Part shown: one piece after another, positions 21,101 to 32,200 of the stretch | How positions within the stretch are numbered: the first letter of the stretch is position 1 | Layout of the letters: each line of letters opens with the position of its first letter | Assembly (NCBI GenBank): GCA_032358165.1 | Contig: JAALGY010000030.1 | Coordinates: 1,798,001 to 1,862,000, forward strand | Direction of reading: 5' to 3' | DNA: 64,000 nucleotides | Source: Diplosphaera chodatii | Taxonomy: Eukaryota > Chlorophyta > Trebouxiophyceae > Prasiolales > Stichococcaceae | Program-made: the position numbers and the translations under genes | The notes under the pieces: model-generated | The model's database searches: none | Told to the model about the DNA's origin: nothing | The model's input: the letters and a program-made list of their open reading frames with translations, nothing else

Positions 21101-24100
21101 CCTCAGGGAAGGGGTGCACTGCCACTGCAGGCCGCTGCCCGTGTCCCTGCAGCGCAGCAGATGGCGCAGCAGGCCGCGCGGCAGCCGCCCGCACACCCGC
21201 TGACGCCATCACCTCAGCGCCAAGCGCCAGGGACACCCCAGGGTGGGTCCGCCGTGGCGGCAGCCGCCGCCCACAACATGCTCCAGACGCCGACTGCATT
21301 CGCCGCAGCGTGGGGCGGCGGCGGCATGGCTCCCGTCCCAGCCGCTGCAGGCATGTCGGATTTAGGACCTGCACGTGCACGGTGCTGGGCAACGCAGGCA
21401 GGTGGTGCGTTGTCATCGCAGAAGTAGAAGGGCGTTTCAACTGGTTTCAAGTCAACCAGCGCCAGTTGGAGCTCTCCTGCTGCACGGTGAGCTCTGGAAA
21501 GTGAGGCGGTCACCTCAGTATGCGCAGCGCAAGGCATGCATGCTCAGTGCTCAGCTCGTGTGTCGGCGGGCTGCAGACCCGGGCCAGCCGCTGCGGGCGG
21601 AGGTGCTGGTGTGGCAGGCGCAGCCCCCCAGCATCAAGCCCATCATCGGCAACCTGCGCATCGAGCCGCACCGCCAGCCCAAGTTTGACGAGCGCCTGCT
21701 CGGCTTTCCCGCCTGGGTGCGCTGCCTGCTGCAGTACCACCTAGATTAGGGTCTTTCAGATCGCCCTTTTTAGCTTGAGAGGAGATGGACACCTCTGCTA
21801 CGAACAGAACTCGCTTGCACAAGAACGAGTTACACCCTGCTTGCAGCCTGACAGCTGTAGATCAGCCGACTGCGCTTGCAGCTGCGACGCAGCCTTGTGA
21901 TACCATTCTGATAGATCCTGCGCCTGAATTAATTCAGGCGCAGGATCTAGAACGAATCAGAGTTTCGGTCTGGCATGCTGCAGGATGCGCGGCAGCTGCA
22001 GGCAGCACGGCCATCGGACCAGGACATGTTCGTCACCGCCATCTGCCGTGTGCTTGCGTCCGAAGTGCCCATCAAAGAGAAGGTGCGCGCCCCGGCTGCG
22101 GAGCATCCGAGGCTCCCTGCATAGGAGCTTATGTGAAGCGCAGAGTAGCAGTCCCAGTGTACAAGGGCATGGCTCCTGTACAATGGGACACGGATGTGTG
22201 CTTTGCTCATCCGCAGACGAACCTGCTGGCCTACATGGAGGCTCGGCTGCTGGGCAACAACGCCAACTCCAACACCTTCATCAACTGCCTGGAGCTGGCC
22301 GAGCTGCTGGTGGGTGCCCCAAACCCTAAAAATGTGGACCTCGAATCCTGACGACACCGCAAATGCGTGATGAACTCTCATGACCCAAATGTCAAGCCAT
22401 GTGGGTTGATCACATGTGTGCTTAAACAGTTGCCAGCGGCATGCGCACAGTGGTTGCTGCTTTGTCGCTGGATGTCATGAGGCTCACTTCCGCAGCGGTG
22501 GCAGTCCGCAGCGCAGTCCAACAGCGCCTGATGTGGCGGTAGCCTTTGACGCAGGTGGGCTCGCTGCGGGGCCTGTGCGCGGGCGGCGGCAAGGGCCGCG
22601 ACCGCGACGGTCTCAAGGCGCAGCTGGCCCTGGTGATCGGCCTGCTCATCCGCCACGCAACCGTCATCGACGCATCTCTGTCCGCCACAGGTGCGCGGCA
22701 CCACATGCGGGGTTGGCATCATTAGGGTGCGGGAGCTCGGGGGTGTCAGTTGCTGGGCCTGCTCATCTGTCACGCCACAGTGATCAACGAATCTCTGTCC
22801 GCCACCGGTGCGCGGCGCTGCCTCAAGTGTAGCAGTTTTGTATGCTCATTTGCTGTGCCCTCCGCCACCTTTTATAAGATTTGACACCCCAAGCGCCGCC
22901 TTCAGTGGCATCGTTGAGCTGCATGGTCAATGTCAGTGCCTCATGGTCCGATGTGGGGATGTAACCCAAGCGTGCGCGTCCATTGGTGCAGCGCCTGCTG
23001 GTTGGCACGCTGCACCGTCCTCGGCAGCAGCTGCCATGAGCATGTGTTCCCAGCCCCATCCATTTCTGCAGGCATCCTGGACGTGCTGATGCTGGCGGCG
23101 GGCGACAAGTCGGAGCGGGTGCAGCGCAAGGCGGTCGCCGCTTTTGGCGAGCTGCTGTTCTTCATCTCGCACCAGGGCCCGGCGCAGGAGGCCTTTGCAC
23201 CGGTGCGCTGTGTTGTCCAGCCTGTGCCCATGCAGAGCATGGCTATCGATTACTGTTTGCCTCGTGAAGCACTCGCATTGTGGGCAGCAGGCGGCGGCAC
23301 ACATTTACCTCATGACAATCACACGAGTTAACGCCCTGTGTTGCCTGCAGTATGCCCCGGCAGAACAGCCTGGTAGCGGGCAGCACATTGCGGCGCCGGG
23401 GCGGTGGCATGTGCCGTCTTCCGCCATCAATCTCATCTCCCATGTGCTAAAGCCCAGCGGCGACGAAGTTGCTCAGGTCAGACTGCAACATGGTTTGGCA
23501 CAGTAGCATTGTCTGTCCTGTGTGGTTGTTAAGGTGTTGACTCGGGATGTTCATTGAGCATATTACTGTGGCCGAGCTCCATAAGCCTACGGCCGCGCCC
23601 TAATGAACGCAGCCCATCAACGGATTGTGCGTCTGCCCTGCAGCACTATGCGGCGCGCACGGTGGAGAACATCGCGGCGCTGGGCGGCAGCTGGGCGGCG
23701 GCCCTGGCGGACGGCCTCCTCATCAACAACCTGGTCAGCCTGTGGCGGGCCGCCAGGTGCACAGGATGCTGCACTGCTTTCGTAGGTCACATCCACAGCA
23801 TGCACCTGCTTGTGCATGCACCTGCTCCAGGGATGTGCGTGTCCACAGACACTGCATGCAGCTGGCGCCTGCGCGTCATTCCCACTGGCACACAAACTTG
23901 CCGCAGGCACCTGGTGCTTAAGACCTGCAGTGCGATGCGCAAAGCTCACGGATCCTGCAAGCTGCTTGGGTCACACCAGCAGCCACATGGAGACTCTCTG
24001 GTATAGGAGTGAGGCGCTGCGGGATGCCGCGGCTGGCGCGCTGGCGTGCGTGCTGCACCACTCGCCGGCCCAGCTGGCGGGTGTCGTCTCCAAGTACGGC

Positions 24101-27100
24101 GCCCGCATGCTGGTGGCAGGTGCGGCGCAGGCCGTGCAAGTTGTGAATCGGGACGTTCAGGGTTCAGTGCTGTTCGACAGTCGGCTTTGCAGATGCTGCT
24201 GGCCTCCTGCAATAGCTACGCCCAGAGTGACCAGGGGCTGCCGACTGGCTGGCGACCACTGGTGTTCCTTCCTGCAGCAGCGCAAAGCAGGCATGCATAG
24301 CACGATCCAGCTGGATATGCCTCAGCAAGATGCTGACCTTCACACCTCGTGATGTGCGCAGGACTTGGGGACCCGTCCGCCAGGGTGCAGCTGGCGGCGG
24401 CTGGCATGCTGGCTCAGGCGCTGACCACGACTGGCGGCGTGGGAGATCGCACACGCACGTCCCTGCAGGTACGAGCTGGTGCCCACCTGACAGCTGCTGG
24501 CCTTCAAGTGCACAGGCAAAGGGCGAAAGTGCACAGCTATTCGCGCAGTGATGGGGCGGTCGCTGCATTCTATGCAGCTGCGGCGCCAGCTGTCAGCATG
24601 TCACTGCCAAAGGCTGGCAAGCGTCACCCCGCCATCTTGCCTGTGCCACGGGAGGCTGCTTAGGTGACACACTCATCATCGGAAAACCTTTCAGGCTGGG
24701 GTGGCGGACCAGCCGGGGGCGCTGCAGGGTGCGCTGGCGCTGCTGGGCGCGGCGCAGCCAGAGCTGCGGGCCAGGGGCTGCCTCCTGGTGGCGCTGCTGG
24801 TGCGAGGATCGCCAACCATGCTGGCCGCCGCCTGCGCAGGTTTGCACTGGCACCTCACGGCAGCATGTTCAAGGTTTGACTGTGCACATGCTGTGTCCTA
24901 CGCCAGCCGCACCATGCAGCGGGCGCTGCAGTTGAAGGGGTGCAGGCCTGTAGTTCTTGCGCATGTACTTTTGTTGCTGCGCTCCAGGCGGCCTGCCCGC
25001 AGCAGCAGACAGGCTGCTGCAGGACGCAGCGCCAGCCGTGCTCAGGGCTCTGCAGGCGCTACACACCGATGTCGCCGAGGTCACGGCGCTGATCCTTGAG
25101 CAGGTGGGTTTCGCCGCACCTGCTGGCAGCGCAAAGCCCCTGTGCCGCAGCCAATGGCACCCCAATGGCTGCGCAGGGGTGACAGCACCGCTGGTCAGCA
25201 GCGCTTCTGCAAAGACGTGGTCCCAGGCCGCCATTAGCCTGTGCATTACGTAGCATACCGTCGCGGAGCGCGCGATGGTCGCAGAAGCCACCCCCTGCCC
25301 GCTTACCATCTGGGTTCAGGGTGTGCATTTTGATGTCTGCAGCTGCTGGAGGCGGTGCGCGCTCCGGGACTGCAGCGGGCGGCGGCGTGGGATTCCGGCG
25401 GCGCCGCCGCCAACTTTGCCACCGTGGTGCCGCCGCTGCTGGCAAGCCCCGCGCTCAGCGGCGCCCTGGCCTCGAACGTAGGGCTTGCAGGGAGCCTCCA
25501 CAATCTGTAGTCTCCTCAATGGCAGCGTGCTTGCACTCTGGGATGAGCTCTTTGTATGTCGCAAAGCCAGTGCTGGCAAGCTGAGTGGATGCCATGCCTG
25601 ACGTCATGTTTGCCGGTGGTGTGCACCTGAATTGGTATGGCTCAAGATTGTGGTGCTTACTGTGGTAGTCACAGCGGTGTGTATTCCCACTACAGCGCCT
25701 TGTGGAGGCGCTGGCAGCCGCGCTGCAGGCGACCATGACGGCGTCTGACGACGCAACCAATCAGATCAGGGTGCGCTGCACGCAGTAGCTTGTGCGATCA
25801 TGCTGGAATCCTGGGCAGCAGGTAGGCTATGCATCGAGCTGCAGATGCAGCTGCTGTGCATGAATCGTGCGATCGAAACAGTTGAAGCCCTCAAATATCA
25901 AATGCAGGAGCAGGCACTGGCGGCGACCGAGGCCCTTGTCACCAGGGGGGCTGAGACAGTAGCGCCCCTTGCCGGAAGCATCTCAGCGTGCCTCGTGCCG
26001 GCCCTTGCGGTAGGAAGCCACAGCACCTTGTACACAGCTGTAGTGTCTGCCTGCAGCGCACCGGAACTGCAGCAGGGTGGCGGGCGCAGTCGACCGCACC
26101 TCAAGGTTTGTCTCCAGCAGCTGTCTTAATGAAGCAGTCACGACAGTCTGGCCGGTGGACTTGACGGGTTCCTACTGGATGCTGGATGCAGGAAGCGGCG
26201 GCAGGCGCATCGCACCGCGCCGGCACGCGCTTCGAGGCGCTGCGGCTGCTGCTGGACGTGCTGCTGGTGCTGCGGGTGCTGCCTGCGGACCCCGAAGGTG
26301 CGCCAGCACCACTCCCAAACATGCTGACATTCGGTTCAGTCGCCACAGCTGAAGCGCTGGACCAAGGGGGTTATCGGAAGCTGCTCACAAGAGACTGCAC
26401 CGCAGCTCAAGCCCCATGCATCACTGAGTGTGCACACGCCGCTGGGACCTTTTCGGTGGCGAATGTGGCCACCAAACGCTGCCGAGTCTCGGTCCCCACT
26501 GATTGCAAGGCGGCGGCCGCATCTGGGCGGCCGAGCTGGAGGCGGTTGTCACCGCGACGCTGCTGCCGGCGGTGCCGCAGCTGTTCACCCTGAGCTCGCC
26601 GCTGCCGCTGTTCACGCTCAAGCTGCTGGCAGCGCTGCTGGAGGCGCGGCCGGGCTGGGCCGCCGCCCTAGCGAGGTGCGTTCACAGTCATCCAGTGCAT
26701 ACCTGTGGCAAAGTGTCATTAGTACTGGCAAGTCGCTGGCGGCGCGCCCGGGCTGTGTGGGTCCTCAGCCCCAGTTTCAGGGACACCGTCAGGATGCAGA
26801 TAGCGTGAGTGGTTCCTAGAACCTTTCCGTCCACTGGCGGCTGACATCCCCGGCGCACAGCAGACTGTGGTGCAACAGAACTGTGAGGTTGCAGTGCGAC
26901 CCTGCTTGCTGCAAGGAAGCACTGCGCTTGCGCTGCCGAGGTGCTACATCACGCTCGCCTCCACGTGCTCACAGCATGCGGTGCCGCTGCAGGGTGGGCC
27001 TGGTGCCGCGCTTCGTGGACTTCCTGGCGGTCACGCACGAGAACAACAACGTGCACAACCTGCGGGTGGTGCGGGCGCTGGTGGCGGCGGGGGCGGTGCC

Positions 27101-28782
27101 GCCCGCGCAGCTCACCGCCACCGAGGCGCCGCAGAAGGTGACGCCTGTTGTTTCCTGGCAGTCTCGCATCTGGCAGCCGAGTGTCTCCGTCTGATGCCGC
27201 TCGGCCACAGACCACTGCGGCTGTGGCTTGTGGGAATAGTCAAGGTTCGCATCACGCGTGGCCTACCAGCCGCGCCAGGACACAGGGGACTGCTCTTTGC
27301 GAGGGGGCGGCAGCAGAGTCGGCGTTGAAATGATGCTTTTGCACACGATGCCCCACATTGCCAGCCGGACAGTCCTGCTGCCCCAGACGACCGAGGCACC
27401 AAAGGCATCTGGGCAGCAGTAGGACGCTGCAGCTGTCATGGCCCACAATACCAACAGGACGAGTAGCCTCACCAAAGGCACGCGTAGCTGCATTATGTTT
27501 TTGACGAGCTGAAGCGGCCTACGCTTCTGCATGCAGGTGGCAGAGGTGCTGGCGTACACGGTGGAGAACCAGGTGCACACTTTTGTGGAGCCGGTGCTGG
27601 AGCTGTGCGCCGCGCTGCTGGCGGTGTACGCCCCCGCGCCCGGCGCACCCCTCGGCCCCCTGGGCGACACCGCGCGCCAGGGTGCGTGAGATTTCGTAGG
27701 ATGTAGGGGGTGGCACTCTCCTATAGGGTCCTTTGGCAGCTGGAATGGGCGCAGGCGTCTGTCACTTCTGCTGCGGCGACAGTGCTGCGGCACAGCATGC
27801 CCGCAGCGTGCTGGACGCCAGGAGCAAGACTGTGTTGCTGGGGAACTGCCGTGGCAGAGGCAAATAGGCTTTTGCCAGAGCCGTCACTCCTCGTGTGGTT
27901 CCCATTTCGCCCTGCGCTGGCCGCAGGCACCGCAGCGGTGGCGGCGGCGCTGGCGCCGCAGCTGTTTGCGCTGCTGCAGCTGGCGGGCTGCGAGGAGGCG
28001 GGCCCCGCGACGCTGGCGGCCAGCTGCGTGGCGGTGCTGACCCGCCTGCTGCCACACGATATTGGAGGTGTGGAAAACTTCAGACGCTGACGCTGTGGAC
28101 CGCAGGGAATCTTCGCTTGGGCTGCTCTACTGCATGTGGTACAGCAGCTGCAGCATCGCAGATAGGAGCAGAGAGCTAACATGACCACTTCTGAACAGGT
28201 TGCTTGGGCCTATCCGCCTTTGCACGAGCCTTTGACGGCATCCATCTGGACCTGCAGAGGTGCTGCTGAGCCGGGAGGGCGCGTCGGCGCTGGCGTACAC
28301 CCTGAGCGGCGGGCCCCCTGGGGCGGCCGGCGCCCCCGCCCGCCGCCACCTGCTCGCCGTCGTGGCCGCCGCCGCGGCCGTCGCGCGGCGCTATGGCCGC
28401 GCAGACCGAGGTGAGAGCCTCTCAACACAGGGTGTATGTATATTATTCGGCACTCAGCTGTGTGTCATGATGCGCGTGCTGCATGGGGTGCCGCAGGGCA
28501 CACTGTGACTGCTGCCACTGACGCAACATCTGTAGGCTGGCCACCTGATGGTGTCTCGGGTGCTGGGCAGTATCAAGGTCTTGGTGTCCCTGTGGATTCT
28601 GTGTTACCATATCTGGGGACACTGGCAGCCTTCTTCCACCCTTGACAAATGGCCGTGCACTGGGTGTGTATGCAGGCGCAGTGCAGCAGCTGCAGCATGC
28701 CGTCGCACGGCTGCCGCGCGTCGACGCTGGTCTGGCAACGGCAGCAAACCAGGCCGGCACAGCCCTGGCGGCCCTGTGCTGA
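18164..28782 (+). CDS. RUK: RUNKEL/ULK4-family pseudokinase with HEAT/armadillo tail
   Basis: Thirty-two exons give 1354 residues, close to plant RUNKEL: 18164-18180, 18290-18422, 18567-18619, 18729-18882, 19061-19192, 19328-19520, 19678-19760, 19920-20060, 20250-20445, 20695-20846, 21158-21374, 21577-21716, 21984-22082, 22217-22309, 22555-22690, 23072-23202, 23351-23476, 23644-23756, 24007-24119, 24362-24468, 24695-24839, 24988-25103, 25343-25477, 25696-25770, 25908-26009, 26192-26297, 26510-26675, 26993-27137, 27537-27681, 27927-28067, 28258-28410, 28676-28782. All phases agree. Residues 1 to about 275 are the kinase fold: G-loop VIGEGKHCKVWK, Lys34 in YYALK, YGDLKPSNLLLDENG, and SPHYMAPELFQ followed by SFASDLWALGVVLYE. 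The DFG motif reads GFG (Gly143) and HRD reads YGD, so catalysis is unlikely. A disordered linker (about 300-540) contains VWQAQPPSIKPIIGN, matching plant RUNKEL. The rest is alpha-helical repeats (SERVQRKAVAAFGELLFFIS; YAARTVENIAALGG; AEVLAYTVENQVHTFVEP). Plant RUNKEL binds microtubules and acts in cytokinesis; ULK4 acts with cilia and microtubules. The junction between exons 11 and 12 is the least certain. Confidence 0.9.
18906..18949. repeat. Two-copy 22-bp tandem repeat in a RUNKEL intron
   Basis: The units 18906-18927 and 18928-18949 are identical except for one base. Each begins GTCGACAGCAAA. The repeat is in the intron after exon 4. Confidence 0.85.
21912..21949. repeat. Perfect 38-bp palindrome in a RUNKEL intron
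   Basis: The left arm TAGATCCTGCGCCTGAATT (21912-21930) is followed without a spacer by its exact reverse complement (21931-21949). TCTGA at 21907-21911 and TCAGA at 21957-21961 extend the symmetry with a bulge. It lies in the intron between exons 12 and 13, and ends 34 bases before exon 13 starts. Confidence 0.95.
22750..22807 (+). repeat. Duplicated exon fragment, possible alternative exon of RUNKEL
   Basis: This 58-bp segment is about 87 percent identical to the 3' end of exon 15 (22631-22690), including the donor site GGTGCGCGG. A TGTCAG acceptor precedes it. Read in phase it encodes a variant of the same peptide (LLGLLICHATVINESLSAT versus GLLIRHATVIDASLSAT). Its entry phase (0) and exit phase (1) equal those of exon 15, so it could replace that exon without shifting the frame. 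Confidence 0.6.
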
Positions 28783-28836
28783 GTGTGTGTGAGACGCTGC
28801 GACGTAGTGCACTTCCAACTTGGGCCCACCATTCGC

Positions 28837-28841
28837 TGTAA
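28837..28841 (+). terminator. TGTAA polyadenylation signal candidate for RUNKEL
   Basis: TGTAA is the usual green-algal polyadenylation word. This one lies 55 bases after the RUNKEL stop codon. Confidence 0.45.
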
Positions 28842-29088
28842 GCTGAGAGTGAGTGCCTGTGCATGACTTGATTGAGCAGCTGCACAGCAATAACCTCATG
28901 ATGATCATGGTACGCACCATCGCTGCTGTTCAGTTGTGGTAGACCAGCCGATTTTATAGCAGGTTTGGATGCGTTGAAGAGGGTCTCATTGGCTCTCACA
29001 CTGTTCAAAAAGGTCGTGAGCAGCCTGATTGCATTCGGCACGGCCAGCAAGGTGTGAACTAAGCGTTGAAAGAGCAGAGACCGGTATG

Positions 29089-29136
29089 TTACACTGCTGT
29101 CAAGAGCGGGGTGTACCGTGCAAAGTACTTTTTACA
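29089..29136 (-). terminator. TGTAA polyadenylation signal candidates for the DDT gene
   Basis: Two minus-strand TGTAA words at 29132-29136 and 29089-29093 lie about 113 and 156 bases after the DDT-gene stop codon. Either could direct 3' processing. Confidence 0.4.
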
Positions 29137-29248
29137 AGTCGCAAAACTGAGCCCCTCACGATGCCGTCCATGACCATCACGGTGCCGACAAAACAATGCT
29201 ATCACGAACCAGCAGAGTATGCCCGATCGTGCTGTGCGATAGCGAGAG

Positions 29249-32200
29249 TCATGCATCAGGGTCTGCTGCTGCTGCTGGCCCTGCAGCGGCAATGGCGGGC
29301 TGCGACACTGCAGCAATCGGCGGCTCCGTGTGCGCAGGTGGCGCTGATGGCGGGGCGCCCAGGCTGTGCCCTGGAGAACCCTGAGGGTCGGGTGGCGGCC
29401 CTGAAGCCTGCCGAAGCCGGCTGGTTTGCTGCTGCTGCTGCTGCTGCTGTTGGTGCTGGCCGGTGGGCTCCGTGCTGCGGTATGGGTCCTGGCCGTGCGA
29501 CTGCGGCGCCGCTTCCGCGTCGGAGTCGCCGGCCTCGTCGCCGCTGGCGGCCGACACCGCCGGCGTGCGGGAGCGGGACCGCCCGTTCGTGCGCTCGTCC
29601 GTCAGCCTGCGCACCACTCTGGCGTTGGCGTGCATGCCGTCTGAGGGCCATGCTCGTCTGGTCAGCGGCACACGGACGCCACCAGGCCGGCAGCGTTACA
29701 CACGGTCAGCCGCCGGCATGGTGCAAGCGCCTGCGCTTTGCACCTGCTGCAGCCGGGTCGTGGCCGTGGAGCAGCCGGCGGGACAGACAGGCTGCCCAGG
29801 CTCGCAGACGGGGGCGGAGTCGCAATCAGAGCTGGAAAGACGCAAGTGCAAAACCCTACCCGAAGGCCAGGGCGGCGTCGCGGTGCGAGCGCCCCCGCCG
29901 CAGCCCCGCCGCCACCAGCTCCGCCGCGCTCGGCCGCTCCTCCGCCTCCAGCGCCCAGCCGGGGATGGGCTCCTCGGCGCCCTTGGGGCCCCGCACCTGC
30001 GCCCCACAGGATGCAACGGTCCTGCGCAGCCGTAAACCCTCACATGCTACCGATAGCCCAGATGATAGCACAGAAACTCAGCTGGATAACAAAGGTCACA
30101 CACGCTCTTTGCTGCCAGAGTGCGGGGTGCGAGCCGGGCAGGGGGACCCACCGCATCCAGGATGGTCTCGTTGTAGTCGTTGTAGGTGTAGTCCACCTGC
30201 TTGCGCTGCCGCTGCGACCTGCGCAGCAGGGTGCACCACTGATCTGTGTCCGCCTCCCGCTTCCTGGTCATGCCAAAACCCCAGCAAGCACCTGCTACAT
30301 GCATGCAAGCGTCAGGGCTGCACTCCACCGGCGCGCCCCACCTGCCGTAGCCCTCGGTGTGGACGGCCGCGGTGGCCAGGTCGCGCTGCAGCCGCTCCCG
30401 TCGCGCCTCCCGCCGCGCCGCCGCCGCCTTCGCCTCCTCCGCCGCCGGCACCACGTCGTCCAAAATCTGCAGCGCATTGCAGCGCACGTTGACAACCTCG
30501 CTGGCATCTTGGCTGGGAAGTTGTGAACGATACAGGAACTATCGCGTCTTATATTTATAATTCAGGCCCTGGCGTGCAGGGCAACATGTGCTGATACACC
30601 AGCAGCGGCCTGACAAAACCACCCGTCATCCGACATGCTGTACAGCAGCCAGTCGTCTGCAGCCTCCCTGCCAACGCCAGAGGCCTGCTGGAGGCAGCGC
30701 AGCTCTACCACTCACACTCTGCGACCTCGAAATCAGACCCTACACCGCACAGCACCCACCAGCGAGGCCAGCGCCTGGTCCGCGTGCTTCACCGACAGCG
30801 CCAGCTCAGCGCCCAGGGACTCTAGCTCCTCCACGCTGGTCGCGACGCACGCCCAGCTGCCCTCCACCGCATCTGCAACCTGTCCGAAGCATTAACACAG
30901 CTGCTTGATGCGGGGATTGGCGGCAGCCCGAAGGCATGCATGACCACCTGGTTGCAGACAAAAGGAGAGAGCCTGATGTGACGAAACCCTGCTGATCTCC
31001 TATTTGTTGTTGCCGCCCAAGACAAGTCTGTTGTCTCTGTTCGATGAGGAGCTCCCCGGACAGCGCACGTGTGAGCCCGGGGGATTAAAGCGCGGGGCGC
31101 GGCCGCGGGCGCTCCTTCCCCTGGCGCGGCTCCTGGCCGGGGCCACGGCCGCCGCTGCAGCGGCCTCGGCAGCCGCCGCGGCCTCCGCAGCCGCTGCCGC
31201 CTCCGCGGCCGCGCGCGCCGCAGCGGACCTCAGCTTTGCTGCAGACGCGGCGCTCGGGGCCTCGATGGCGGCGGCGGCAGCAAACCCTGAAGCCCCGCTC
31301 GCATCCGAGTCGGCGTCCGCTGCGGCGCCGCTGCCTGCTTTGCTGGCGTCGGCGGCGGCTTCGGCTGCGAATGCTGCAGCTGCAGGCGCCGCCGCCGCGT
31401 CTTCCCCTGCCTCCCCCGTCGCTGGGGCGCCGTCGTCATCGGCAGCCTCTGCCGCAGGGCCGCCGCCGCCCGCGCTGGCTGCGGGGCTGCCCGGCGCGGA
31501 GGCGTCGCCGCGCTGCGCATCTGCTGCAGCTGCGCCTGCCGCTGAATCGGAGGGCTGCGGCTGTGCGGCACCCTTGGCATCCTCCGGTACTGTGCCGCCG
31601 GCTGGGGCCTCACGGTACAGCCGCAGGCCTGGGACATTGAAATTTGACACACTGGGTATCACTAAACGTCTCGAAACCAACAGCACAGTGTTGCTAACAA
31701 AGCCCACGACAGCTGGGTGGTCACCGGCCTGCCCCGGTTGCCCGTCTGATGTACAGCGCACTGAAGCTGAATGACGTGGTGCCACTGCTTGTGCAACACA
31801 GGTGTCAAGAGCCACGGCTGCCACGTGGCGGGGGCGCCTGCGCCCGCAGCACCTGTGGTGTCGAAGAAGTCGTGGAGCCAGTAGGCGCGGCCGGCGGCGT
31901 CCTGCCCCAGGGGGCCCCGCCGGAAGTCGTCCAGGGTGGCCGAGTCGTCGACCTCGCCCTTTTTGAGGCGCCGCCGCGGCCCCGTGGCCATATCTATGGC
32001 CCCCCTGAGGTCATCCTTGTCCAGCCGCATCTCGCACAGCGCCTTCAGGGCAGCCACCCTGCAGCGGATCCAAATCAGGCTGTCACTTGCAAATGTCTAA
32101 CAAGCACCATCTGATCATCGTATGAGTGACCGTGTAGCCATGCTTGATAGCAAATTGGAGTCCTGTGCGACCTGATCTGATTGATGCTTTGCAGCGGCGG

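Larger units (their letters stand above)
28783..29248. other. Convergent intergenic region between RUNKEL and DDT genes
   Basis: This stretch holds the 3' UTRs of both genes. A minus-strand open frame at 28604-29050 overlaps the last RUNKEL exon in antisense; it has no family signature and is not called as a gene. Confidence 0.5.

Noticed and set aside
28530..28610. Possible extra RUNKEL exon (HLMVSRVLGSIK)
   Set aside because: It has an acceptor and a donor, but its entry phase (0) does not fit the exit phase (1) of the previous exon, while exon 31 joins exon 32 directly in phase.
28604..29050. 148-codon minus-strand open frame starting MLAVPNAIRLLTTFLN
   Set aside because: It overlaps the last RUNKEL exon in antisense and lies in the convergent 3' UTR region. 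No homologue is recognised.
29435..29460. CTG/CAG triplet run
   Set aside because: It is the Gln run of the DDT protein read in frame on the minus strand, not an independent satellite.
29029..30492. 487-codon open frame on the plus strand
   Set aside because: It is antisense to exons 12-15 of the DDT gene. It is open only because the GC-rich exons lack stops on the other strand; it has no motif and splits at no splice sites.
31004..31774. 256-codon Ala/Ser-rich plus-strand frame
   Set aside because: It is the antisense shadow of the low-complexity exon 10 of the DDT gene.
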